The notes under the pieces were generated by a model that was not told where the DNA came from, did not search any database, and saw only the letters and a program-made list of their open reading frames with translations. From Allosediminivita pacifica (GTDB lineage Bacteria > Pseudomonadota > Alphaproteobacteria > Rhodobacterales > Rhodobacteraceae), in NCBI RefSeq assembly GCF_003054175.1, contig NZ_QBKN01000011.1, positions 62,001 to 126,000 on the forward strand: a stretch of 64,000 nt of DNA, written 5' to 3'. Positions 7,678 through 15,255 of this stretch are shown one piece after another. Each line of letters starts with the position of its first letter. Within the stretch, counting starts at the first letter, position 1. The translations under genes and the position numbers were made by a program.

Positions 7678-8040
7678 TTACATGAAGCCGAGTTCGAGGC
7701 GCGCCTCGTCGCTCATCATGTCCATGCCCCAGGGCGGATCCCAGGTGATTTCGACATCGACCTGCTTCACGCCGGGGAGGGGCTCGATGGCCTCGGCGAC
7801 CCAGCCGGGCATTTCACCCGCGACGGGGCAGCCCGGCGCGGTCAGGGTCATGATGATGCGGACCTCGTTCTCGGCGCTGATCTCGATGGTGTAGATCAGC
7901 CCGAGGTCGAAAATGTTCACCGGGATCTCGGGGTCGTAGACGGTCCGGCAGGCCTCGACCACCTGCTCGTGCAGGGGGTGATCGGTGCTGGAGGGCGCGA
8001 TGAGGGGCGCACCTTCCATCTGGGGGCTGGCTTCGTTCAT
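7678..8040 (-). CDS. sufT: SufT-type Fe-S assembly protein (MIP18/DUF59 family)
   Basis: A 120-residue protein with the DUF59 signatures YDPEIPVNIFDLGLIYTI, IIMTLTAPGCPVAGEMPGWV and VEITWDPPWGMDMMSDEAR. It is thought to assist Fe-S cluster maturation under high demand; the single conserved Cys (APGC) is present. The length is that of the short SufT form. The ATG at 8040 follows AAGGACC. The gene ends just before the GCAAG-type operators of the SatD-like gene. Confidence 0.85.
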   Translation of the reverse strand: MNEASPQMEGAPLIAPSSTDHPLHEQVVEACRTVYDPEIPVNIFDLGLIYTIEISAENEVRIIMTLTAPGCPVAGEMPGWVAEAIEPLPGVKQVDVEITWDPPWGMDMMSDEARLELGFM

Positions 8041-8117
8041 GACCGGTCCTTCCACGTCTTTCCTGACCAAAGGATATAGGTAATACGGGCCAGCCGGTAA
8101 AGGGCGTGTCTCGAATG

Positions 8118-8948
8118 CTAGGGGCGCAGCGTGGCGTCGCCCAGCAGGCCGGCAAGGCAATCGAGCGCCGCGCGCACCGGCGGATCGTGCCGGCCGTCGT
8201 GGTGCGAGACCAGCCATTCATCGTGGGTGAGCGCGTCGATGACGGGGCCGATCTGCACCAGATCGCACTCCGCGCCCGCGAAGGTGGGCAGTACCACGCG
8301 GCCCAGCCCCGATGCGGCCATTTCGCGCGCGAAGGCCATGTCGGAGGCGGTCGTGACGATCTCGCTTTCGTGGTGGGCGCGCAGCCAGCGGCCGGAGGGT
8401 GTATCGGCGGCGCCACGGGGCAGGGCGATGTAACCGGTGATGTCGGGGTTCTTGGCGAAGACGGCGTAGCGGATGGGAATGGTGCGGCGGGCGGCCATCC
8501 AGGGCTGGTCCGGGCGGCGGTTGCGAATGCCGATGTCGGCCTCGCGCCGGGCGATGTCCACGGTGGCGTTCGAGGCGACGATCTCGGGCACCCAAGCCGC
8601 GTCAGGCGCACGGGCGGTGCCGAGTTGCCGGGCGATGAAGCGCGAGGTCCAGAGGCCCGCAGTGATACGCACGCGGGGCAGGGTGGGCGAGGACATGCGG
8701 CGTGCCAGCCGCGCCTGCACCTGCCTCAGGCCCGCGACGTCCTCGGCCAGTGACCGCCCGGCGGCGGTGAGCGCATAGCCGCGCGGGCCCCGTTCGAAGA
8801 GCCGTTCGTTCAGCCTGCGTTCGAGGGCCGCCATGCGGCGCGACAGCGTGGGCGCGGAGGTGCCCGTCGCGCGCGCGGCGCTGCCGAGCCCGCCCGCGTC
8901 GGCCACGGCGAGGAAGAGGCGGAGGTCGTCGAGGTCAGGCTCTTTCAT
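8118..8948 (-). CDS. LysR-family transcriptional regulator
   Basis: A 276-residue regulator. Residues about 5-65 form the winged HTH (LDDLRLFLAVADAGGLGSAARATGTSAPTLSRRMAALE, interrupted here only by sentence length), followed by a LysR substrate-binding domain that runs to the end. The family usually acts on a divergently transcribed neighbour; the divergent region to 9239 leads to a UbiG-like methyltransferase. The frame is open far upstream of the ATG at 8948, but that extension is antisense to the methyltransferase. Ligand and targets are unknown. Confidence 0.85.
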   Translation of the reverse strand: MKEPDLDDLRLFLAVADAGGLGSAARATGTSAPTLSRRMAALERRLNERLFERGPRGYALTAAGRSLAEDVAGLRQVQARLARRMSSPTLPRVRITAGLWTSRFIARQLGTARAPDAAWVPEIVASNATVDIARREADIGIRNRRPDQPWMAARRTIPIRYAVFAKNPDITGYIALPRGAADTPSGRWLRAHHESEIVTTASDMAFAREMAASGLGRVVLPTFAGAECDLVQIGPVIDALTHDEWLVSHHDGRHDPPVRAALDCLAGLLGDATLRP

Positions 8949-9042
8949 TTCTGAAAGTCCGGCTGCGGAAACATGGGCTGCTGCGACGAATGTTGCCTTG
9001 CCATGTTGGGTGCAGGTTTTCGGGAATGCAATGGAGGCGGAG

Positions 9043-9261
9043 ATGATGGTGTCTGTGTGGGTCACGCGTCTGCCCGAGGCGGCGCTGGAAACGGCCCATG
9101 CGCGCGAGCGCGCGCTCTGGGCAAGGCGGAAGGCGCGGCAGCGGGCGAACCGGCGGCGCAGGCTGCTGCTGCGCCTGCTGCGGTGGACGCGGGCGCGGCG
9201 CGGCCTAGCTGGCCGCTTCTGGGCAGTGCGGGAAAGACGATGGCGGAGCGGAACGACCTGA
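9043..9261 (+). CDS. Possible small, very basic protein
   Basis: An open frame of 72 codons with a good ribosome binding site (GGAGGCGGAG directly before the ATG). The product is extremely Arg-rich in its second half and ends within the start of the methyltransferase gene at 9240. High Arg content is also what GC-rich non-coding frames give, so this may be fortuitous. The alternative is that 8949-9239 is purely regulatory. Confidence 0.25.
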   Translation: MMVSVWVTRLPEAALETAHARERALWARRKARQRANRRRRLLLRLLRWTRARRGLAGRFWAVRERRWRSGTT

Positions 9262-9944
9262 GCATTTACGACGGTGCTGCGGAGCAGTGGTGGTCGGACG
9301 AGATCCGCTGGGTAAGGACACTGAAGAACCTGGTGCCCGCCCGGATGCGTTGGTTCTCGCGCCACGTGAGGTGGACCGGCAAGCGTGTGCTCGACGTGGG
9401 CTGCGCGGGCGGTTTCATGGCCGAGGCACTTGCGGGCGCCGGGGCCGAGGTGACGGGCATCGATCCGGCCGAGAAGGCTCTGAAGGCCGCACGCGCCCAC
9501 GCGGCGCGGAACGGCCTGTCGATTTCCTACGATCGCGGTTCGGGCGAGAACCTGCCCTACGACGACGGGACCTACGACGCGGTGGTCTGCGTCGATGTGC
9601 TGGAGCACGTGGATGACCCCCTGCGGGTGCTGGCCGAGGCCGCGCGCGTGCTGCGACCCGGCGGGCGGTTCTTCTACGACACGATCAACCGGAACGTGGT
9701 GGCGCGGCTTCTTGCGGTGGGTATGGCCGAGAACGTGATCGGGCTGTTGCCGAAGGGGGCGCACGATCCGGAGATGTTCCTGAGACCCGCCGAGCTGGAG
9801 CAGGGGATGCGGCAGGTGGGGCTTGATCCCGAGGCGCGCACCGGGCTGGGGCCGCGCGGGGTAAACCGGCGCGGCGACCTGGTGTTCGGACGCCTGCCGG
9901 GAAGTGCCGTGCAATACATGGGCGTCGCGCGGAAGCTGGCGTGA
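9240..9944 (+). CDS. Class I SAM methyltransferase, UbiG-like
   Basis: A 234-residue methyltransferase. The N-terminus SIYDGAAEQWWSDEIRWVRTL resembles UbiG, the SAM motif I is VLDVGCAGGFMAEALA, followed by GIDPAEKAL and VVCVDVLEHVDDPLRVL. UbiG performs the two O-methylations of ubiquinone synthesis. A paralogue of unknown substrate is also possible because there is no ubiquinone gene nearby and the C-terminal part (PAELEQGMRQVGL onward) is less telling. The ATG at 9240 was chosen because the similarity starts there. Confidence 0.75.
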   Translation: MAERNDLSIYDGAAEQWWSDEIRWVRTLKNLVPARMRWFSRHVRWTGKRVLDVGCAGGFMAEALAGAGAEVTGIDPAEKALKAARAHAARNGLSISYDRGSGENLPYDDGTYDAVVCVDVLEHVDDPLRVLAEAARVLRPGGRFFYDTINRNVVARLLAVGMAENVIGLLPKGAHDPEMFLRPAELEQGMRQVGLDPEARTGLGPRGVNRRGDLVFGRLPGSAVQYMGVARKLA

Positions 9945-10016
9945 GGCCTTTGGGCCCGGCGTGGCGGCGGGCCCATATTTTCACGGCGAGATCGACATCG
10001 GCCCCGAACGTCGAGC

Positions 10017-11432
10017 CTAGCTGTCCGTGAGGTTGCGGCGCGAGCGGACCGGGGTGGGACGGACCTTGCCCTCGATGTGCTCGTAAAGACGCTCGGCGAT
10101 GTTCTTCTTGGTCGCCGTCTCGATTCCCTCGAGGCCCGGGGAGGAGTTCACCTCGAGCACCTTGGGGCCGCTTTCGGAACGCAGCAGGTCGACGCCCGCC
10201 AGGTTCAGCTTGAAGGCTTTGGCCGCGCGCACTGCGGTCTCGCGCTCTTCCTTGGTGATGCGGACCACCTTGGCCGAGCCGCCGCGGTGCAGGTTGGAGC
10301 GGAAGTCGCCCTCGGCGCCGGTGCGCTTCATCGAGGCGACCACGCGGCCACCCACGACAAGGCAGCGGATGTCCTCGCCCGCGGCTTCCTTGACGAAGTC
10401 CTGCACGAGGAAGTTGGCCTTGAGACCCCGGAAGGCGTCGATGACCGACTGAGCGGCCTTCTTGGTTTCGGCCAGCACGACGCCCTTGCCTTGCGTGCTT
10501 TCGAGCAGCTTCACGATCAGCGGCGCGGTGCCCACGAGCCGCATGAGGCTGTCGGTGTCCTTGGGCGAGGCCGCGAAGGCAGTGTTCGGCATGCCAATGC
10601 GGTGGCGCGCCATGAGCTGGTGGGCGTAGAGCTTGTCACGGCTGGCGGTGATGCCCTCGGAGCCGTTCACGCAGAAGGTGCCGATGGTTTCGAACTGGCG
10701 GATGACGGCGGTGCCGTAGCTGGTCACGCTGGCGCCGATGCGCGGGATGACCGCGTCGTAGCGGGGCAGGCGCTTGCCGTCGTAATGCACCTCGGGGGCC
10801 ATGGCGTTGATGGCCATGTAGCAGCGCGTGGTGTCGATGACCTCGACCGTGTGGCCGCGCTTTTCGCCTTCTTCGACAAGGCGCCGGGTGGAATAGTTGT
10901 CCTCGCGCGACATGACGGCGATGCGCAGCGCGCGGTTGGGCGCGGCGCGACGGACGTGGGAGGTCGTGTAGACGTCGTAGCTGAGCTGCGGCAGCAGGAA
11001 GCGGTCGGTGGCCACGATGGTGATGTGGTCCTTGAGCGCCTCGCGACCGAGTAGCATGCGCGAGGCCATGGTGGAGCGGTCGGTGAGCGTGAGCTCGATC
11101 CGCCAGCTTTCCTCGCCCACGCGCAGCGTCGAGGCGATCACGTAGCGCAGCTCGCTTTCGCCGTTGGAGGAGGTGACCGTGCGCCGGTCCACGATCTTGG
11201 CGGAGCAGGGGATCACCAGGTCGTCGCGCCCAGGCACAGGGTGGACGGTGAAGCGCACGCGGGGTGCGCTGCTGGGGCCGAAAGTCTCGATGTCGAAGGC
11301 GTGCAGCGCGGAAGTGCGGGCCCCGGTGTCTACCTTGGCGCGCATGGCGGGCAGGCCGAGATCTGGCAGGGCCACCCACTCCTCCCATCCGAAGCGGATC
11401 AGGTTCTGCGCGGGATCTGGGGTATCGTCCAT
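10017..11432 (-). CDS. RimB-RimK fusion: zinc-protease-like domain plus ATP-grasp glutamate ligase
   Basis: A 471-residue two-domain protein. Residues about 10-150 match the RimB/putative ATP-dependent zinc protease family, including [14 protein letters not shown], a retropepsin-like DTGA motif. Residues about 165-455 are a RimK-type ATP-grasp ligase, with [54 protein letters not shown] and the metal-binding [15 protein letters not shown]. RimK adds glutamates to the C-terminus of ribosomal protein S6 and RimB can trim them, so ligase and protease may act as one unit. Domain assignment is firm, the target is inferred. Confidence 0.88.
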   Translation of the reverse strand: MDDTPDPAQNLIRFGWEEWVALPDLGLPAMRAKVDTGARTSALHAFDIETFGPSSAPRVRFTVHPVPGRDDLVIPCSAKIVDRRTVTSSNGESELRYVIASTLRVGEESWRIELTLTDRSTMASRMLLGREALKDHITIVATDRFLLPQLSYDVYTTSHVRRAAPNRALRIAVMSREDNYSTRRLVEEGEKRGHTVEVIDTTRCYMAINAMAPEVHYDGKRLPRYDAVIPRIGASVTSYGTAVIRQFETIGTFCVNGSEGITASRDKLYAHQLMARHRIGMPNTAFAASPKDTDSLMRLVGTAPLIVKLLESTQGKGVVLAETKKAAQSVIDAFRGLKANFLVQDFVKEAAGEDIRCLVVGGRVVASMKRTGAEGDFRSNLHRGGSAKVVRITKEERETAVRAAKAFKLNLAGVDLLRSESGPKVLEVNSSPGLEGIETATKKNIAERLYEHIEGKVRPTPVRSRRNLTDS

Positions 11433-11510
11433 GGGCCGTTCCTCCTGCCGGATGGGCTTTAAGGGTTAACAACCGGGGGCGCAGGCTGCAAGCGGGGCCG
11501 GATTCCTGGT

Positions 11511-12344
11511 TCAGGCCGATGTCTGGGCGTCAAGCCAGTCTCGCACTGCCGGAAGGCGTGCGCGGGCGACGGGGATCTGTCGCCCGTCGTGCAGGACAAG
11601 CACCGGACGACCGTTGTCCTGGACCAGCGTGTGCGCAGCGCCGCTTGCCACCCACCACGATCGGTGTGGCTGGACACCGTCGTCGGGGCCGGTCTGGGCG
11701 ACGATGTCGCCGAGGCGCGCGCGCTGGGTGAGGGTGCGACCGTCGAGCGTGACATGCACGTGATGCTCGCGGGCCTCGATCACGCGGAGCTTCTCGAGGG
11801 GCACCGGCTCGGCGCCGATCAGGATGCGGCGCTCCCTTACGCGGGTTTTGGCTGTGCCGTCCTGACCGTTTTCCCGGCCGAGGATCATCGGGCGCACGTA
11901 GTGCATGAAGATGAAGGTGAAGATCTCGGTGAAGATCCAGAGCACGGGGAAGTCCGGCGGGACGAGCGCGCCTGCGCGGCCGTTGGACAGGACATATGCG
12001 AGCGCCTCGCCAAAGCCGAGAGCGGGAATGACGGCCAGCAGATTGAGAAGGGGCAGGGGAACGCGGGGTAGACCGAACCGCCGTTGCAACCCGGCTGCCG
12101 CGACGAGCCATCCGCCAAGTGCGAGAACGAAGAGCGCGATGCAGAGACCGGAAACGAGCGCCAGCGCTGGCAGGCTGAGACGGGGAACGACCTGCGGTGG
12201 ATCGAAAACCACCAGCGACAAGAGGACGATGCCAAGGAATAGCAGCCCCTGGCGCGACCGGAGCAGTCGCTGCAGATCGCATGCGGAGAGGCAAAATCTC
12301 GTGCCGGCCACATCCACCAAGGATACCGGGTGTTCAAAGGGCAT
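11511..12344 (-). CDS. Membrane-anchored LytTR-domain regulator
   Basis: A 277-residue protein. The N-terminal half has about four hydrophobic segments (roughly 32-52, 58-85, 95-115, 130-150). The C-terminal half, from about residue 172, is a LytTR DNA-binding domain with KLRVIEAREHHVHVTLDGR, HRSWWVAS and a terminal ARARLPAVRDWL. Such proteins are membrane-bound transcription factors, often tied to quorum or stress signals. A perfect TTAA-N7-TTAAC box lies 44 bases upstream of the ATG, suggesting control by CtrA. Targets are unknown. Confidence 0.8.
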   Translation of the reverse strand: MPFEHPVSLVDVAGTRFCLSACDLQRLLRSRQGLLFLGIVLLSLVVFDPPQVVPRLSLPALALVSGLCIALFVLALGGWLVAAAGLQRRFGLPRVPLPLLNLLAVIPALGFGEALAYVLSNGRAGALVPPDFPVLWIFTEIFTFIFMHYVRPMILGRENGQDGTAKTRVRERRILIGAEPVPLEKLRVIEAREHHVHVTLDGRTLTQRARLGDIVAQTGPDDGVQPHRSWWVASGAAHTLVQDNGRPVLVLHDGRQIPVARARLPAVRDWLDAQTSA

Positions 12345-12387
12345 TTCGGCCGGTTTCTTTCCCCACGTGAGAGTGGCAGCTCGGACG

Positions 12388-12404
12388 TTAACGATTGGTT
12401 AACC
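12388..12404. promoter_or_regulatory. Candidate CtrA binding site
   Basis: TTAACGATTGGTTAACC contains TTAA-N7-TTAAC, the full CtrA consensus of alphaproteobacteria, and it reads as consensus on both strands. It is 44 bases upstream of the LytTR gene at 12344 and about 240 bases upstream of the small gene at 12647. The assignment rests on a match to known consensus only. Confidence 0.55.
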
Positions 12405-12646
12405 ATCAGATGCATACACCGCAACTAGCATTCCTGATATCCGTATCGGTCCTGCTGCATATGGTGGTTGGAGTGCCCGTAGATTGAATGAGACCGGGTC
12501 AGGGGTGGCGCTGCTGACCGTGCTCAGTGTCCGAGATCGTCCGACAAAACATTGCGTAGGGCAGTCACGCAAACGCGTAACTGCCTCTGGTCCGAAACAG
12601 GATCTAAAAGGGCCGCAGGCCACTACTTCTACTTCAGGTTGAGCGA
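12405..12646. other. Intergenic region and probable leader of the gene at 12647
   Basis: The whole gap from 12345 to 12646 is 302 bases. Besides the CtrA-type box it holds a hairpin at 12560-12585 (GGCAGT/ACTGCC with inner ACGC/GCGT and an AAAC loop, one mismatch). I see no convincing coding frame. The hairpin sits about 60 bases before the ATG at 12647 and could be a leader element. Confidence 0.45.
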
Positions 12647-12898
12647 ATGAACGCCCCTACACGAGACTTATTCAAGACCGCTCCGGAGGTTTCGGAGGAA
12701 GTCGACCGGCTCATGACCCGCGTCCGAGAGCACCGAAGCGACGAGGCGATCTGCCAGTCGCTCAGGGCCGCGTCGCTTCTCATCGAGAACGCGGCCTTCG
12801 AGATGGCGCGGCACGACAACGCCAAGGAGGTCTCGCGGCTTATCCTCACGGCGGCCGAGCTTGACCGGATGGTCACGGAGATGGAGCATGAGGAATAG
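12647..12898 (+). CDS. Small conserved-looking hypothetical protein
   Basis: An 83-residue, mostly helical, acidic protein: EVSEEVDRLMTRVREHR, then SLLIENAAFEMARH and LILTAAELDRMVTEMEHEE. There is no signal peptide, membrane segment or motif I recognise. Codon use is typical of the region and an AGGTTGAGCGA stretch precedes the ATG. It is convergent with the deacetylase gene. I do not know its function. Confidence 0.6.
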   Translation: MNAPTRDLFKTAPEVSEEVDRLMTRVREHRSDEAICQSLRAASLLIENAAFEMARHDNAKEVSRLILTAAELDRMVTEMEHEE

Positions 12899-12919
12899 GG
12901 GCGCTTTGTCCCTACTCGT

Positions 12920-13672
12920 TCACCGCGACCCGTCGGAAGTTCCGCGATTGCCAGAGCGGCCATCCCACCATCTGCGAGATCGTCCGAACTGAAGCCCGCG
13001 CGCGGCGAGCCCGTCGAAGGTCTGCGGCATGGCGGAGACCGTGCCGGACTGGATGTCGTGACTCAGGATGATCGCGCCGGGACGTGAATGCGACAGGATC
13101 CGGCGGGCAACGACGCCGGCGCCGGGGCGGCGCCAGTCCTCTGGGTCGACGGACCAGAGCACGGTGGGAAGCCTTCGGGAGTCGTAGAGCATGTTGCGCT
13201 GGCGGCGCGTGAAGGCGCCGTAGGGCGGGCGGAAGGTCACCGGCGGGCGCCCGGTGATCCGGAAGATCGCGTCGCTGGTGCGGTCGATCTCGGACAGCAC
13301 CGAGCCGTCATTGCGCCGCGAGAGGTCGGGATGCGACCAGCTGTGGTTGCCGATCTCGTGCCCCTCGTCGCTGATCCGGCGCACGATGTCGGGCCAGGTC
13401 ACGCAGCGGTTGCCGATCAGGTAGAAGGTGGCCCGCAGGCCGCGTGCCTTGAGCAGGTCGAGCAGGCGCGGCGTCAGGTTCGGATGCGGGCCGTCGTCGA
13501 AGGTCATGGCAACCACAGGCGATGCAGTGCGGATTCCGGTGATGGTGGCCGCATCGCGGACCAGGTCGTCCGGCAGGGCGATGCGGGGCGCGGCATGAGC
13601 CAGCCCGGGAACCCCCAGGGCAATGGCCGAAAGGCCGCCGGACAAAATAGTCCGTCGCGTGATGAAAGGCAT
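12920..13672 (-). CDS. Polysaccharide deacetylase, exported, C-terminus frameshifted
   Basis: A 250-residue NodB-homology (carbohydrate esterase 4) protein with a twin-arginine-like signal, ITRRTILSGGLSAIALG. Catalytic motifs are present: VAMTFDDGPHPNLTP (motif 1), GNHSWSHPDLS (motif 2) and RPPYGAFT (motif 3), and SHDI near the C-terminus. After GLAARGLQFG at about 12985 the frame turns Arg/Gly-rich and random. A frame change there would give TISQMVGWPLWQSRNF and a stop at 12912, which looks like the natural tail. One base seems to be missing, either truly or by sequencing error. Confidence 0.82.
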   Translation of the reverse strand: MPFITRRTILSGGLSAIALGVPGLAHAAPRIALPDDLVRDAATITGIRTASPVVAMTFDDGPHPNLTPRLLDLLKARGLRATFYLIGNRCVTWPDIVRRISDEGHEIGNHSWSHPDLSRRNDGSVLSEIDRTSDAIFRITGRPPVTFRPPYGAFTRRQRNMLYDSRRLPTVLWSVDPEDWRRPGAGVVARRILSHSRPGAIILSHDIQSGTVSAMPQTFDGLAARGLQFGRSRRWWDGRSGNRGTSDGSR

Positions 13673-14024
13673 TGGAAGCTATCCCCCCGATAGCAAAAAT
13701 GGCAGGCGGTCTCAGGAAAGCCGCCCAGCCTGTTGTCGGGCAAGGCATATTTCAGATGCGTGCACTTCAGGGCGCTTTTCGTTGCCGTAGGGTCACGTAA
13801 GCTGTGCGTTGCCGGAGCCGGGTGCTGCGGTCCGCGCGTGCGTTCTTCGCTTGGGAAAACCTTTCAAGTTCAATGTTTTGTTGCTGTCTCGGGATGGGGT
13901 GGGTGGGCGACGTCGCGGCAGGTCGAAAAATTGGCAAAAGGGGCCCGGCAAAACGCTTGACGCTCCTGCGGCGCATCCCTAAAAGGCCTCTCACGCCAGA
14001 GGCCAAGGGCTTCGGCGGCAGTGA
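13673..14024. other. Intergenic region upstream of tRNA-Asp genes
   Basis: These 352 bases between the deacetylase and the first tRNA contain no credible gene. A promoter is visible at 13957-13985 and a hairpin GGCCTCT-CACGCC-AGAGGCC follows at 13986-14004. The sequence around 13800-13920 is lower in GC and has no recognisable feature. Confidence 0.5.
13957..13985 (+). promoter_or_regulatory. Promoter of the tRNA-Asp genes
   Basis: TTGACG at 13957-13962 and TAAAAG at 13980-13985 are separated by 17 bases, a near-consensus sigma-70 arrangement. The first tRNA begins 39 bases further on. Confidence 0.6.
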
Positions 14025-14101
14025 GCGGTTGTAGCTCAGTTGGTTAGAGTGCCGGCCTGTCACGCCGGAGGTCGCGGGTTCGAGCCCCGTCAACCGCGCC
14101 A
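14025..14101 (+). tRNA. tRNA-Asp (anticodon GTC), copy 1
   Basis: 77 bases with a 7-bp acceptor stem GCGGTTG/CAACCGC, D-arm GCTCAGTTGGTTAGAG, anticodon loop CTGTCAC (GTC) on a GCCGG stem, T-arm GGGTTCGAGCCCC, discriminator G and encoded CCA. It should be a substrate of the queuosine-modifying GluQ enzyme encoded at 47359-48249. Confidence 0.97.
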
Positions 14102-14136
14102 CCACTGCCCCGAACTCCGAAGCTCCGGCGCTGTGC

Positions 14137-14213
14137 GCGGTTGTAGCTCAGCTGGTTAGAGTGCCGGCCTGTCACGCCGGAGGTCGCGGGTTCGAGCCCC
14201 GTCAACCGCGCCA
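14137..14213 (+). tRNA. tRNA-Asp (anticodon GTC), copy 2
   Basis: Same as copy 1 except for one D-loop base (CAGCTGG instead of CAGTTGG). The 35-base gap between copies has no promoter I can see, so both are probably co-transcribed. Confidence 0.97.
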
Positions 14214-14358
14214 CTTTCCCTTACATACGAAAATGATGCGAGGCGCAGGGGAACCATCTGTGCGGTCTTGTCGTTCGCTCGGCGATGAAACGCAAAAGGC
14301 GCCCCTGTAGGGCGCCCTTGGCAGATTGATACGTGGTGTCTTGGTAATGGTCCGGTGG

Positions 14359-14928
14359 TCAGCTTCCCCAGGTGCGAACCGGTCCGCAATCCATGTGCAC
14401 GAAGTTGGAGCCGGTGTAGCGTCCGACGCCTCCGGCGTTGCAGGATTGAGCCGCACGCGCCATCTGGTTGACCGAGCGGGAGGCGAGACGGAGATCCGCA
14501 GCCTGACCGCGAAGATGGCGCGAGTTCTTGGCCACACCGCTGGAGCGCGAGCGAAGCATCGCGTTCGTCTTCGGACACCGATAGCCGGAAATGAGCATGT
14601 AGGGCTCGGAAACGTCGAGAAGGTTGTGCGCCGCGGCCATCAGGTCGACCGTGCGGGCGTCGATCTGCTTCACGTCATTGGTGCGCCAATCGCGCATGAA
14701 GTGATTGATCTCGTTCAGGGCGTCGGCGATGTACTGGCCCTCGACCCAGTAGATCATGTCGAGTCGTTCGCCCGTGCGCGCAGAATACATGCGGAGCCGG
14801 CGAATATCGCCGCCCCCTCGGAGGAACCCTGCCGCGTTGGAGTACGTTGGTGCCGCAGCGAGGGTGGTTGCTGCGAAGGCACGCAGAAGTCCGCGCCGCG
14901 AAATGCTGCCTGAAGCGGTGTCGGTCAT
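14359..14928 (-). CDS. DUF882/YcbK-type M15 peptidase-like protein, Tat-exported
   Basis: A 189-residue protein with a Tat-like signal (SISRRGLLRAFAATTLAAAP). The rest fits DUF882, a peptidase_M15-like family: RMYSARTGERLDMIYW, YMLISGYRCPKTNAML, SRHLRGQAADLRL with the metal-binding His and Asp, and GRYTGSNFVHMDCGPVRTW with the later His. It likely acts on peptidoglycan in the periplasm. It is divergent from an L,D-transpeptidase; ycbK and ycbB are neighbours in Escherichia coli too. The ATG at 14928 starts the signal peptide. Confidence 0.85.
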   Translation of the reverse strand: MTDTASGSISRRGLLRAFAATTLAAAPTYSNAAGFLRGGGDIRRLRMYSARTGERLDMIYWVEGQYIADALNEINHFMRDWRTNDVKQIDARTVDLMAAAHNLLDVSEPYMLISGYRCPKTNAMLRSRSSGVAKNSRHLRGQAADLRLASRSVNQMARAAQSCNAGGVGRYTGSNFVHMDCGPVRTWGS

Positions 14929-15255
14929 GATGAAACGCCTGTCCCGTCGTCGTGTTGTTGCCTTGCGGTGTGCGCGCATCGTTGTGCGCGCCCTGCCAGT
15001 TCTCCCCAGGTGCCACCTTCTATGTCACGAATCGGGTTAACCGAAAAGGAACAAGTGGGGGTTTACGGACCCGACAAGCGATTTCGGCGGCATTTCGCTG
15101 AAATGGCACAGTCTGTTGCGGTGCTGCCTATCGGCAACACCCGATGTCGGAGTAAGGCGACGGGCCGGCGCTTACCCGATTGTGAATAGACAGTGTTCAC
15201 GACCGCCCCAAAGGTATGAGTCGTATTGAAAAATTGGATCTCAGAGGGATTTCGC
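14929..15255. other. Divergent intergenic region between DUF882 gene and L,D-transpeptidase gene
   Basis: These 327 bases must hold both promoters. An inverted repeat GTGAA-N9-TTCAC at 15182-15200 lies about 55 bases before the transpeptidase ATG and is a candidate operator. AGAGGG precedes the transpeptidase start. No gene-like frame is seen. Confidence 0.45.

Noticed and set aside
13767-14105. Minus-strand frame starting MVARLTGLEPATSGVTGRHS
   Set aside because: This is the well-known artefact of translating the complement of a tRNA gene, which is frequently misannotated.
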